A DNA stretch of 6,078 nucleotides, taken from NCBI GenBank assembly GCA_902803185.1, contig CADCOV010000035.1, forward strand, positions 1 to 6,078. Direction: 5' to 3'. Made by a program: the position numbers and the translations under genes. Under the pieces are notes generated by a model. That model saw nothing but the letters and a program-made list of their open reading frames with translations. It searched no databases and was not told the DNA's origin. How positions within the stretch are numbered: the first letter of the stretch is position 1; each line of letters starts with the position of its first letter. This DNA comes from an uncultured Eubacteriales bacterium (GTDB lineage Bacteria > Bacillota > Clostridia > Peptostreptococcales > Anaerovoracaceae). Below, piece after piece: positions 1-5,443 of the stretch.

Positions 1-839
1 GTCTGTACCGCCGGGAACTTGCTGCTGTCCACGCTGGAGAAGGTCTGGTTGAAGTCGCCGCCGGCGATGACGTAGTTGCCCTTGTCCCGCTCCTCGTCCA
101 GGAAGTGCTTCAGCATGGCGGTCTGGGCCTCCTTGCCCTCGCCGTCATCGTAGGCCTCCAGGTGGAAGTTGACCAGCACCAGCTCCTTGTCCGAGCCCTC
201 CAGCGGCACGCGGTCCACCAGCATGCAGCGTTTCAGGTTCGCGACCCGGATCGGCCAGCTGAACGGGCACGGCAGCGGGAAGCGGACGGATTCGGTGACC
301 GGGTACGGGCTGAAGGTGGCGATGCCGCTCTGGACCTTGCCGATCGGCGGAAGCGGGTAAGGGACAAAAGGCACCTTGAAGTTATAGGCGAAGGTCTGGA
401 CCGTGTCCTCCATGAGCTCCGCGAAGCGCTCCACTTCGTTGATGTGGTGGGAGCGGGTGGAATCGATGTCCGCTTCCTGGAGGAAGAGGATGTCCGGGTC
501 CACCGCCTGGACCGCGCCGCTCATGGTGGCCAGGTTCTCGTTCACTCTGGTTTTGTCCGCAGTCTGGACGCTCTCGCCGCCGTCCATGAAGAAGTCGGCG
601 TTGTCGCCCAGGGCGCCGTAGCCGATGTTCCAGCTCATCAGGGTGAAGCTGTCACCCTCCTTGATGGCGTCCTCCGCCATGCCGGTCATCTCCGCCGGGA
701 TGATCTCCTGCGGATAGTATTCCGTCGCGGTCAGGTAGCCGATGAAGGCGGCGAAGGCCAGGACCAGGATCAAAATCACCAGCAGGACGATCCGGAGGAA
801 CTTGACAAAGGGGTTCACGTGCTTCTTTTCGGGCTTCAT
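1..839 (-). CDS. Membrane-anchored endonuclease/exonuclease/phosphatase (EEP) family protein, C-terminus cut off by window edge
   Basis: 279 codons are visible, starting at the ATG at 839-837, with GAGGGAG (852-846) six bases upstream. The N-terminus is basic (MKPEKKH), followed by one hydrophobic helix at about residues 14-34. By the positive-inside rule this puts the rest of the protein outside the cell. The EEP (DNase I-like) fold then begins: SWNIG with the metal-site Asn71, FLQEAD with Glu122, SGIATFSPYP at 171-180, VNFHLEAY with His226, and GGDFNQ with Asp262 and Asn264. The closing Asp-His motif of the family would lie beyond the window. Family members cleave phosphodiesters or phosphomonoesters in nucleic acids, lipids or inositol phosphates with Mg2+; the substrate here cannot be told. 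It lies 42 bases behind the M1 peptidase gene on the same strand with no terminator between, so the two are probably co-transcribed. Family call firm; function open. Confidence 0.88.
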   Translation of the reverse strand, partial: MKPEKKHVNPFVKFLRIVLLVILILVLAFAAFIGYLTATEYYPQEIIPAEMTGMAEDAIKEGDSFTLMSWNIGYGALGDNADFFMDGGESVQTADKTRVNENLATMSGAVQAVDPDILFLQEADIDSTRSHHINEVERFAELMEDTVQTFAYNFKVPFVPYPLPPIGKVQSGIATFSPYPVTESVRFPLPCPFSWPIRVANLKRCMLVDRVPLEGSDKELVLVNFHLEAYDDGEGKEAQTAMLKHFLDEERDKGNYVIAGGDFNQTFSSVDSSKFPAVQ

Positions 840-845
840 AATGGT

Positions 846-852
846 CTCCCTC
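846..852 (-). promoter_or_regulatory. Ribosome binding site of the EEP gene
   Basis: GAGGGAG on the minus strand, six bases before the ATG at 839. It fixes the start of the EEP protein within the 42-base gap after the M1 gene and indicates independent translation initiation inside the operon. Confidence 0.75.
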
Positions 853-881
853 TCTGGGTCAGTGTCAACGGGTAGATATCG

Positions 882-2450
882 TCAGGAAGCCTTCGCTTCC
901 TCCACCATCTCGGTGTAGGTGGAGAGGTATTTGGTCAGGACCGCCTGGACCGCCTCGGAGTGGTCGACGGCGAGGAGCTCGTAGATGAAGTCTCTGGTGG
1001 TCACGATCTTCAGGCTGTGCTCCGTGTACCAGTCCTTCAGGAAGGCGTGGAAGGCGTCGCTGCCCATGGCCTTCTCCAGCTCGTAGAGGAAGAACAGGCC
1101 GCCCTCGTAGACGTGCTCGTAGTAAGTGCTCCAGTTGCCGTAGGTGAAGGACGGTTTGTCGATGTAGTAGGTGTCGGCGCCGTGGATCAGGCCGTCCATG
1201 TAGCTGGCCATCAGCTCATCCTTGTCCCCGTCCAGGATGAACCCGCCCAGGGAGGAGGTGATGTGCCGGCTCCGGTCGAACTCCCGGCCCTCCATCATGG
1301 AAGGCATCTCCGCCAGCGGGAACAGGTACTCCTCGCAGTAGTAGGCGAAGCCCTCGTCCAGCCAGGCGTCGGTGAACGGGTTGTCGCCCACGCAGCCGTA
1401 GAACCATTCGTGGCCGATCTCATGGGCGTTCAGCAGGCAGAGGTTGCTCATCTTCTTGGCAGACAGGATCTGGTTGAGGTCATCGACCTCCGGGATCCCC
1501 AGCATCAGCAGGCCCGGGTACTCCATGCCGCCGTCGTTGAAGGCCTCCACCAGGTCCAGCTCGTCGTACGGGTAAGGGCCGAAGGTCTCGGTGTAGAGCT
1601 TGACGCAGTCCACGCCGGAGGCCAGGGAAGTGGCCTCGTACTGGTCCTTGCCGCCCACGTCGAAGCCGTAGTGGTTGACGGTGACGCCGTCCACTTCCTC
1701 GGAGATGACCTTCATCTTGTTGCAGGCCACGATGGCCATCTCCCGCATGTCGCCGCCGTAGATGGAGGTGATGCCATTATGGGTCTCCTCCTGGCCGCTG
1801 GCCACCACGGTGTACTCCTCCGGCGCCGTGAAGGTGACGTAGAAGGCGGTGACCGGGTTGTAGGTCGGGTCGCCGTAGATGTACGGGTGGGTGTCCCACT
1901 CGCCGTCCTGGTACATGGACAGCATCGGATAGAAGTAGGACAGCTGGAAGGTGGTCAGATCCCCGTCGATGTGGAAGCCGCAGCGGTCCATCTTGTCCGG
2001 GATCTTGGTCTTGAAGGTGCAGTCGATGGCGCCGGATTCTCCCGGGGCCAGAGGATGGCCGGAGATGTCCACCCAGAGGATGGAGCCGCCGTCCTCCTCG
2101 GTGAAGGTCAAAGCTTTGCCGTCCTGGTCTGTGATCTTCTCCACGGCGGAGGCGCCCATCTTGGCCGCGGCCGGGTAGATGGAGGCCGGCCAGAACCGGA
2201 GGCAGAGCTTGTCCAGCGTGTCATCGCTCAGGTTCTGTATGTTGATGAGGGCGTTGCCGGAGACGGTCTTCGACGGCACGTCCAGGGTCAGCTCCATGGT
2301 GTAGCTGGTCGGGTAGCAGGTGTGTTCGCTCGGGTCCACGTACTCATAGGTGCTGAGGTCGATCGGGCACTTGGCGCCGCAGCCGGCGAGTCCGGCGGTC
2401 ATGGCAGCCGCCAGGAGCAAAACCAGGAGCTTGCGGAATGTTTTCTTCAT
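882..2450 (-). CDS. M1-family (aminopeptidase N-like) zinc metallopeptidase, lipoprotein
   Basis: A 522-residue protein. The start is the ATG at 2450-2448, which has AAGGGA upstream and is followed at once by a lipoprotein signal peptide: KK near the N-terminus, a hydrophobic core at 8-20 and the lipobox LAGC with Cys24. The mature protein should be lipid-anchored on the outer face of the membrane. Residues about 45-210 resemble the N-terminal beta-sandwich of M1 enzymes. GGMEYPG (307-313) is the exopeptidase-type substrate motif. HEIGH (343-347) with Glu366 in WLDEGFAYY gives the HExxH-x18-E zinc site, with Glu344 as general base. Tyr448 in YEGG is the likely catalytic Tyr. The protein ends shortly after the thermolysin-like domain, so it lacks the long C-terminal helical domain of PepN. 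Expected activity is removal of N-terminal residues from peptides outside the cell; specificity is unknown. Ten cysteines besides Cys24 are unusual. An in-frame ATG at 2513 is rejected because it lies in the promoter. Confidence 0.93.
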   Translation of the reverse strand: MKKTFRKLLVLLLAAAMTAGLAGCGAKCPIDLSTYEYVDPSEHTCYPTSYTMELTLDVPSKTVSGNALINIQNLSDDTLDKLCLRFWPASIYPAAAKMGASAVEKITDQDGKALTFTEEDGGSILWVDISGHPLAPGESGAIDCTFKTKIPDKMDRCGFHIDGDLTTFQLSYFYPMLSMYQDGEWDTHPYIYGDPTYNPVTAFYVTFTAPEEYTVVASGQEETHNGITSIYGGDMREMAIVACNKMKVISEEVDGVTVNHYGFDVGGKDQYEATSLASGVDCVKLYTETFGPYPYDELDLVEAFNDGGMEYPGLLMLGIPEVDDLNQILSAKKMSNLCLLNAHEIGHEWFYGCVGDNPFTDAWLDEGFAYYCEEYLFPLAEMPSMMEGREFDRSRHITSSLGGFILDGDKDELMASYMDGLIHGADTYYIDKPSFTYGNWSTYYEHVYEGGLFFLYELEKAMGSDAFHAFLKDWYTEHSLKIVTTRDFIYELLAVDHSEAVQAVLTKYLSTYTEMVEEAKAS

Positions 2451-2455
2451 AAATA

Positions 2456-2461
2456 TCCCTT
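2456..2461 (-). promoter_or_regulatory. Ribosome binding site of the M1 lipoprotein gene
   Basis: AAGGGA on the minus strand, five bases before the ATG at 2450. It selects this start, which places a canonical lipoprotein signal peptide at the very N-terminus, over the in-frame ATG at 2513. Confidence 0.75.
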
Positions 2462-2489
2462 CTTTCCGAGATCCAATAGCTCTAACGCT

Positions 2490-2517
2490 ATGATAGCACT
2501 TTGGGAACGGCATTCAA
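2490..2517 (-). promoter_or_regulatory. Sigma-A-type promoter for the M1 peptidase / EEP operon
   Basis: On the minus strand: -35 TTGAAT (2517-2512), a 16-base spacer, then -10 TATCAT (2495-2490). A TG at 2498-2497, one base before the -10, makes it an extended -10 element. The -35 matches consensus at four of six positions and the -10 at five. Transcription would start near 2483, leaving a leader of about 33 bases before the ATG at 2450. Predicted by eye. Confidence 0.6.
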
Positions 2518-2536
2518 GGAAATCGCGAAAATTTCC
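2518..2536. repeat. Inverted repeat between divergent promoters, possible operator
   Basis: GGAAAT (2518-2523) and ATTTCC (2531-2536) are perfect inverted arms around a seven-base centre that includes TCGCGA. The repeat sits directly against the -35 of the leftward promoter and about 32 bases upstream of the -10 of the rightward one. A dimeric regulator bound here could touch both promoters. Six-base arms can arise by chance, so the operator role is only a suggestion. Confidence 0.3.
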
Positions 2537-2565
2537 ATCTCATGGAGGTGCGGACGGGACAGGGA

Positions 2566-2574
2566 TGGTATAAT
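2566..2574 (+). promoter_or_regulatory. Extended -10 promoter for the serine hydrolase gene
   Basis: A perfect TATAAT (2569-2574) preceded by TGG (2566-2568) forms an extended -10 element. At 17-base spacing the -35 position reads AGGTGC, a poor match, which extended -10 promoters tolerate. Transcription would start near 2581, giving a leader of about 34 bases to the ATG at 2615. That excludes the upstream in-frame start at 2501. Confidence 0.65.
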
Positions 2575-2602
2575 AGGGAAAATGGCTGCAGAGACGGCGC
2601 GG

Positions 2603-2608
2603 AAGGAG
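2603..2608 (+). promoter_or_regulatory. Ribosome binding site of the serine hydrolase gene
   Basis: Perfect AAGGAG, six bases before the ATG at 2615. It decides this start over the in-frame ATG at 2582, which would fall at the 5' end of the predicted transcript and has no comparable site. Confidence 0.85.
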
Positions 2609-2614
2609 CAGGAC

Positions 2615-3610
2615 ATGAAGATCAAAAACTTTGATTTGAAGATATTGGCGGAGGAGAAGAGCCGGGAATACGAGGTGCCGGGCCTCACCGCCGCGGTCAT
2701 CAGGGACGGCAGGATCACGGAGAGCTGCGCGGTGGGCGTGAGGGACGACGCCGGGACGCCGATGACGGAGGACACCCTGTTCGAGGCAGCGTCGCTGACC
2801 AAGTCTTTGTTCGCCGTGCTGGCCATGCGGCTCGTGGACCGGGGGATCCTGGATCTGGACGCGCCGATGACGGAGCAGGGGGCGCCGGTCTGGTCCGACG
2901 ACCCGCGGATCCATGAGATCACGCCGCGGCAGGCGCTCTGCCACGCCACGGGCCTGCCGAACTGGGAGGCGCAGCCGCTGCCCTTCTTCTTCGATCCGGG
3001 CACGAGCTACTCCTACTCCGGCGAGGGCTACTACCTGCTGCAGCACCTGATCGAGGAGAAGCTGGGGAAGGGCCTGCCGGAGATCTGCCGGGAGGAGTTC
3101 TTCCGGCCGTGGCAGATGGACACCGAGGTGATCTGGACCCCGGCCATCGGGGAGCGGATGTCGGTGGGCTTCGCCGTGGACGGCAGCGTCCGCAAGCGCC
3201 GCACCTCAGTGGACAACAAAGACCTCTCTCCGGAGCCGAACGCGGCCTGGTCCCTCTACGCCAACGCCGTGCTCTACGCCCGGTTCCTCAGGCACATGAT
3301 GAAGGAGCGGGGCGGCCTGTCCGCGCAGGCCTTTGATGAGATGAAGAAGATCCAAAACGACGCCGGCGAAGGCGTGGGCTGGGGCCTGGGCTGGGGGATC
3401 CCGAAGCGGGCGCCGGAGCTCCTGTGGCACTGGGGGGACAACCGGGGCTTCAAGAACTTCTCGGTCTGGGACACCTCGGACAACAGCGGCGTCACGATCT
3501 TCACGAACAGCGACCGGGGCATGGCCTGCTATTTCGCGATCCTCGGGGAGCTCCTGAAGGAGCCGGCCTGGATCGGCGACATCAAGGCCTTCATCGACCG
3601 GGCCGAGTGA
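2615..3610 (+). CDS. Serine hydrolase of the beta-lactamase / penicillin-binding-protein-like (class C fold) family
   Basis: A 331-residue protein with the three active-site signatures of the class C beta-lactamase fold. SLTK (60-63) carries the nucleophile Ser60 and base Lys63 and follows the typical TLFEAAS lead-in. YSG (134-136) in YSYSGEGYYLLQ stands where YxN is found in beta-lactamases. HWG (272-274) takes the place of KTG. The opening VPGLTAAVIRDG and the HATGLPNW segment (110-117) are also typical. Relatives include esterases, D-amino peptidases and DD-peptidase-like enzymes; true beta-lactamase activity is not implied. No signal peptide or membrane helix is seen, so it is probably cytoplasmic, although many relatives are exported. 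It appears to be transcribed alone, from its own extended -10 promoter to a strong terminator just after the stop. Its divergent position opposite the M1 operon could mean shared regulation. Family certain; substrate unknown. Confidence 0.92.
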   Translation: MKIKNFDLKILAEEKSREYEVPGLTAAVIRDGRITESCAVGVRDDAGTPMTEDTLFEAASLTKSLFAVLAMRLVDRGILDLDAPMTEQGAPVWSDDPRIHEITPRQALCHATGLPNWEAQPLPFFFDPGTSYSYSGEGYYLLQHLIEEKLGKGLPEICREEFFRPWQMDTEVIWTPAIGERMSVGFAVDGSVRKRRTSVDNKDLSPEPNAAWSLYANAVLYARFLRHMMKERGGLSAQAFDEMKKIQNDAGEGVGWGLGWGIPKRAPELLWHWGDNRGFKNFSVWDTSDNSGVTIFTNSDRGMACYFAILGELLKEPAWIGDIKAFIDRAE

Positions 3611-3619
3611 AAATAAAAA

Positions 3620-3653
3620 GCAAAAAACCCCGCCGCCCGGCGAGGTTTTTTGC
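3620..3653 (+). terminator. Strong intrinsic terminator after the serine hydrolase gene
   Basis: The arms 3620-3634 and 3639-3653 form a 15-base-pair stem with one C-A mismatch and a GCCC loop. The G+C-rich inner part is flanked by six A on the left and six T on the right, so the T run follows the core hairpin as expected. It begins ten bases after the TGA. The complementary strand also ends in T runs, so it should work in both directions. It insulates the hydrolase from the dehydrogenase gene downstream. Confidence 0.93.
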
Positions 3654-3841
3654 GCGATGTTATTATTAAGAAAGAACGATTATGAAGAAATTCTTGTCTG
3701 CTTGCCCTGTTGTCTTTCGACATCTTTAGTATAGGGGCCGAATGTGATGGGAACGTGAATGGAAGTTAGAGTCTTTGTGTGAGTCTTCTTCCCGAAACCG
3801 TCATTTCTATGCGGCGGACAGAGTTCTTCAGGGAGCACTGC
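3654..3841. other. A+T-richer intergenic spacer, no gene seen
   Basis: These 188 bases are clearly poorer in G+C than the flanking genes. No coding frame is supported, and no RNA structure, tRNA or known riboswitch pattern is recognised. It must hold the promoter of the dehydrogenase-Lit unit, because the strong terminator lies just before it. Only weak promoter matches are visible, around 3702-3735. A short perfect palindrome, AAGAA-A-TTCTT, lies at 3685-3695; its meaning is unknown. Confidence 0.6.
3830..3835 (+). promoter_or_regulatory. Ribosome binding site of the FAD-dependent dehydrogenase gene
   Basis: AGGGAG, six bases before the ATG at 3842. It decides this start over the in-frame GTG at 3779 and ATG at 3809, neither of which has a Shine-Dalgarno sequence. 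Confidence 0.75.
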
Positions 3842-5443
3842 ATGATCCGTTTGGACAACATCAAAATATATCAGGACCTGGACGGCGGGGAGGTCATCCG
3901 CCGGGCCCTCCGCAAGGCGCGGATCCGGCCCAAGGACGTGACGGCGGCCCGCATCGTCAAGAAGTCCATCGACGCCCGGGACAAGGGGGACGTCCACTAC
4001 GTCTACGCCCTGGACGTGGCGGTGGCGGACGAGGCGAAGTATCCGAAGCTCAAGCGGGTCGCGGTCCGGGAGGCGGAGCGGTTCGACTGCCGCAGGGCAA
4101 AGGATGCGCCGCCGGTCGTCATCGTGGGCGCGGGCCCGGCCGGGCTCTTCTGCGCCCTGACTTTGGCGGAATACGGGTACCGGCCGGTTTTGATCGAGCA
4201 GGGCGCCCGGGTGGAGGAGCGGCAGTCCATCGTGGACGAGTACCGCACCCGCGCCAAGATCAACACCCGCTGCAACGTCCAGTTCGGCGAGGGCGGCGCC
4301 GGGACCTTCTCCGACGGCAAGCTCACCACCGGGATCAAATCCCCGTACATCAAGGGCGTGCTGGAGGCCTTCTGCCGTTTCGGCGCCCCGGAGGAGATCA
4401 CCTACCTGGCCCATCCCCACATCGGGACGGACAACCTGGTCACGATCCTGAAGAACATGCGGGCCCACATCGAATCCCTGGGCGGCCGATACTTCTTCGA
4501 CACGAAGTTCGTCGGGTTCGAGGAGACCGGGGACGCGGCGGCGCCGATCCGGGTGCGCTGCGAGGGCAAGGACGGCGAAGGGCTTTGTTTCGATACGGAC
4601 GCGGTGGTCCTCGCCATCGGCCACAGCGCCCGGGACACCTTCGGCATGCTGCTGGAGAAGGGAGCCGCGATGCGGCGCAAGAGCTTCTCGGTGGGCGTGC
4701 GGATGGAGCACCTGCAGCGGACCATCGACGAGGCCCAGTACGGCACCGAGACGACGCTCCGGCTGCCGCCGGCGGAATACAAGCTGGTCTACCACGGGAA
4801 GGAGCGCAGCTGCTACTCCTTCTGCATGTGCCCGGGCGGCGAGGTCATCGCCTCCGCCAGTGAGCCGGGCCGCATCGTGACCAACGGCATGTCCCGGTTC
4901 GCCCGGGACGGGGAGAACGCCAACGCGGCGCTCCTGGTGAACGTGAACAGCGAGGACTTTCCGGGCGCGCCGGAGGAGGACCCTTTGGCGGGGATGCGGT
5001 TCCAGGACGACCTGGAGCAGGCGGCCTTCCGGCTGGGCGGCGGGAACGGCTTCGCGCCGGTGCAGAGGTCCGAGGATTTCCTGGCGGGGCGGCCCTCCGA
5101 GCGGATCGGCCGGGTGAAGCCGACCTACCTGCCGGGCTATACCCTCACCGACCTCGGCGGGATCCTGCCGGGCTTCGTGGCGGAGACCCTCCGGGAGGCG
5201 ATCCCGTATTTTGACCGGAAGATCAAGGGCTACGGCGATCCGGACGCGATCCTGACCGGCGTGGAGACCCGTTCTTCCTCCCCGGTGACGATCCTCCGGG
5301 GCGAGGACCTGATGAGCTCGATCCCGGGGCTCTACCCATGCGGCGAGGGACCGGGGTACGCCGGCGGCATCACCTCTGCGGCGGTGGACGGCATCAAAGT
5401 CGCGAGACAGATCATTGAGACAGAAAAAGGAGACCAACGATGA
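3842..5443 (+). CDS. FAD-dependent dehydrogenase / NAD(P)/FAD-dependent oxidoreductase, COG2509 type
   Basis: A 533-residue flavoprotein, likely cytoplasmic. Residues 1-85 form a small N-terminal domain typical of this family. A Rossmann dinucleotide site follows: VVIVGAGPAG (92-101) with GxGxxG, and Glu119 in LIEQGA, which should bind the ADP ribose of FAD. Other signatures are the glycine-rich GEGGAGTFSDGK (149-160), VVLAIGHSARDTF (255-267), ETRSSSPV (475-482) and the C-terminal FAD-contacting stretch CGEGPGYAGGITSAA (500-514). This set and the length match the FAD-dependent dehydrogenases of COG2509. To my knowledge their physiological reaction is not established, so no substrate is given. 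The start is chosen by the AGGGAG at 3830-3835. The stop overlaps the start of the Lit-like gene in an ATGA, so the two are co-transcribed and probably translationally coupled. No fault or frameshift is seen. Confidence 0.92.
   Translation: MIRLDNIKIYQDLDGGEVIRRALRKARIRPKDVTAARIVKKSIDARDKGDVHYVYALDVAVADEAKYPKLKRVAVREAERFDCRRAKDAPPVVIVGAGPAGLFCALTLAEYGYRPVLIEQGARVEERQSIVDEYRTRAKINTRCNVQFGEGGAGTFSDGKLTTGIKSPYIKGVLEAFCRFGAPEEITYLAHPHIGTDNLVTILKNMRAHIESLGGRYFFDTKFVGFEETGDAAAPIRVRCEGKDGEGLCFDTDAVVLAIGHSARDTFGMLLEKGAAMRRKSFSVGVRMEHLQRTIDEAQYGTETTLRLPPAEYKLVYHGKERSCYSFCMCPGGEVIASASEPGRIVTNGMSRFARDGENANAALLVNVNSEDFPGAPEEDPLAGMRFQDDLEQAAFRLGGGNGFAPVQRSEDFLAGRPSERIGRVKPTYLPGYTLTDLGGILPGFVAETLREAIPYFDRKIKGYGDPDAILTGVETRSSSPVTILRGEDLMSSIPGLYPCGEGPGYAGGITSAAVDGIKVARQIIETEKGDQR
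5427..5443 (+). promoter_or_regulatory. Ribosome binding site and ATGA stop/start overlap coupling dehydrogenase and Lit-like genes
   Basis: AAGGAG (5427-5432) lies inside the last codons of the dehydrogenase, seven bases before ATG 5440-5442. The dehydrogenase stop TGA is 5441-5443. This four-base overlap with an internal strong site is the classic arrangement for coupled translation. Confidence 0.88.

Noticed and set aside
105..875. A 256-codon plus-strand open frame across the EEP gene
   Set aside because: Antisense to clear EEP catalytic motifs, of skewed composition, and ends in the gap before the M1 gene.
2451..2513. Longer N-terminus for the M1 peptidase from ATG 2513
   Set aside because: The extension covers the promoter and would bury the lipoprotein signal peptide 21 residues in.
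960..2573. A 537-codon open frame on the plus strand across the M1 gene
   Set aside because: It is the antisense shadow of the M1 gene, kept open by G+C-rich codon usage. It is low in complexity (rich in V, G, A, H), has no recognisable domain and runs through both divergent promoters.
2501..2614. Longer N-terminus for the serine hydrolase (TTG 2501 or ATG 2582)
   Set aside because: 2501 lies upstream of the predicted transcription start near 2581, and 2582 would be leaderless. The perfect AAGGAG serves ATG 2615, after which family similarity begins.
2615..3610. Reading the hydrolase as a beta-lactamase resistance gene
   Set aside because: It lacks KTG and YxN, has no signal peptide, and fits the wider esterase/peptidase-like branch of the fold.
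3728..3733. Minus-strand TATACT resembling a -10
   Set aside because: No acceptable -35 at proper spacing and no minus-strand gene downstream; transcription would run straight into the bidirectional terminator.
3702..3735. Possible plus-strand promoter, TTGCCC (3702-3707) with TTTAGT (3725-3730) or TAGTAT (3727-3732)
   Set aside because: Each hexamer matches consensus at only four of six positions and there is no extended -10, so it is too weak to list as a promoter.
3680..5437. A 585-codon open frame on the minus strand across the dehydrogenase gene
   Set aside because: Antisense shadow, rich in R, A, H, D, V and P, with no domain. The plus-strand frame has complete FAD-binding motifs.
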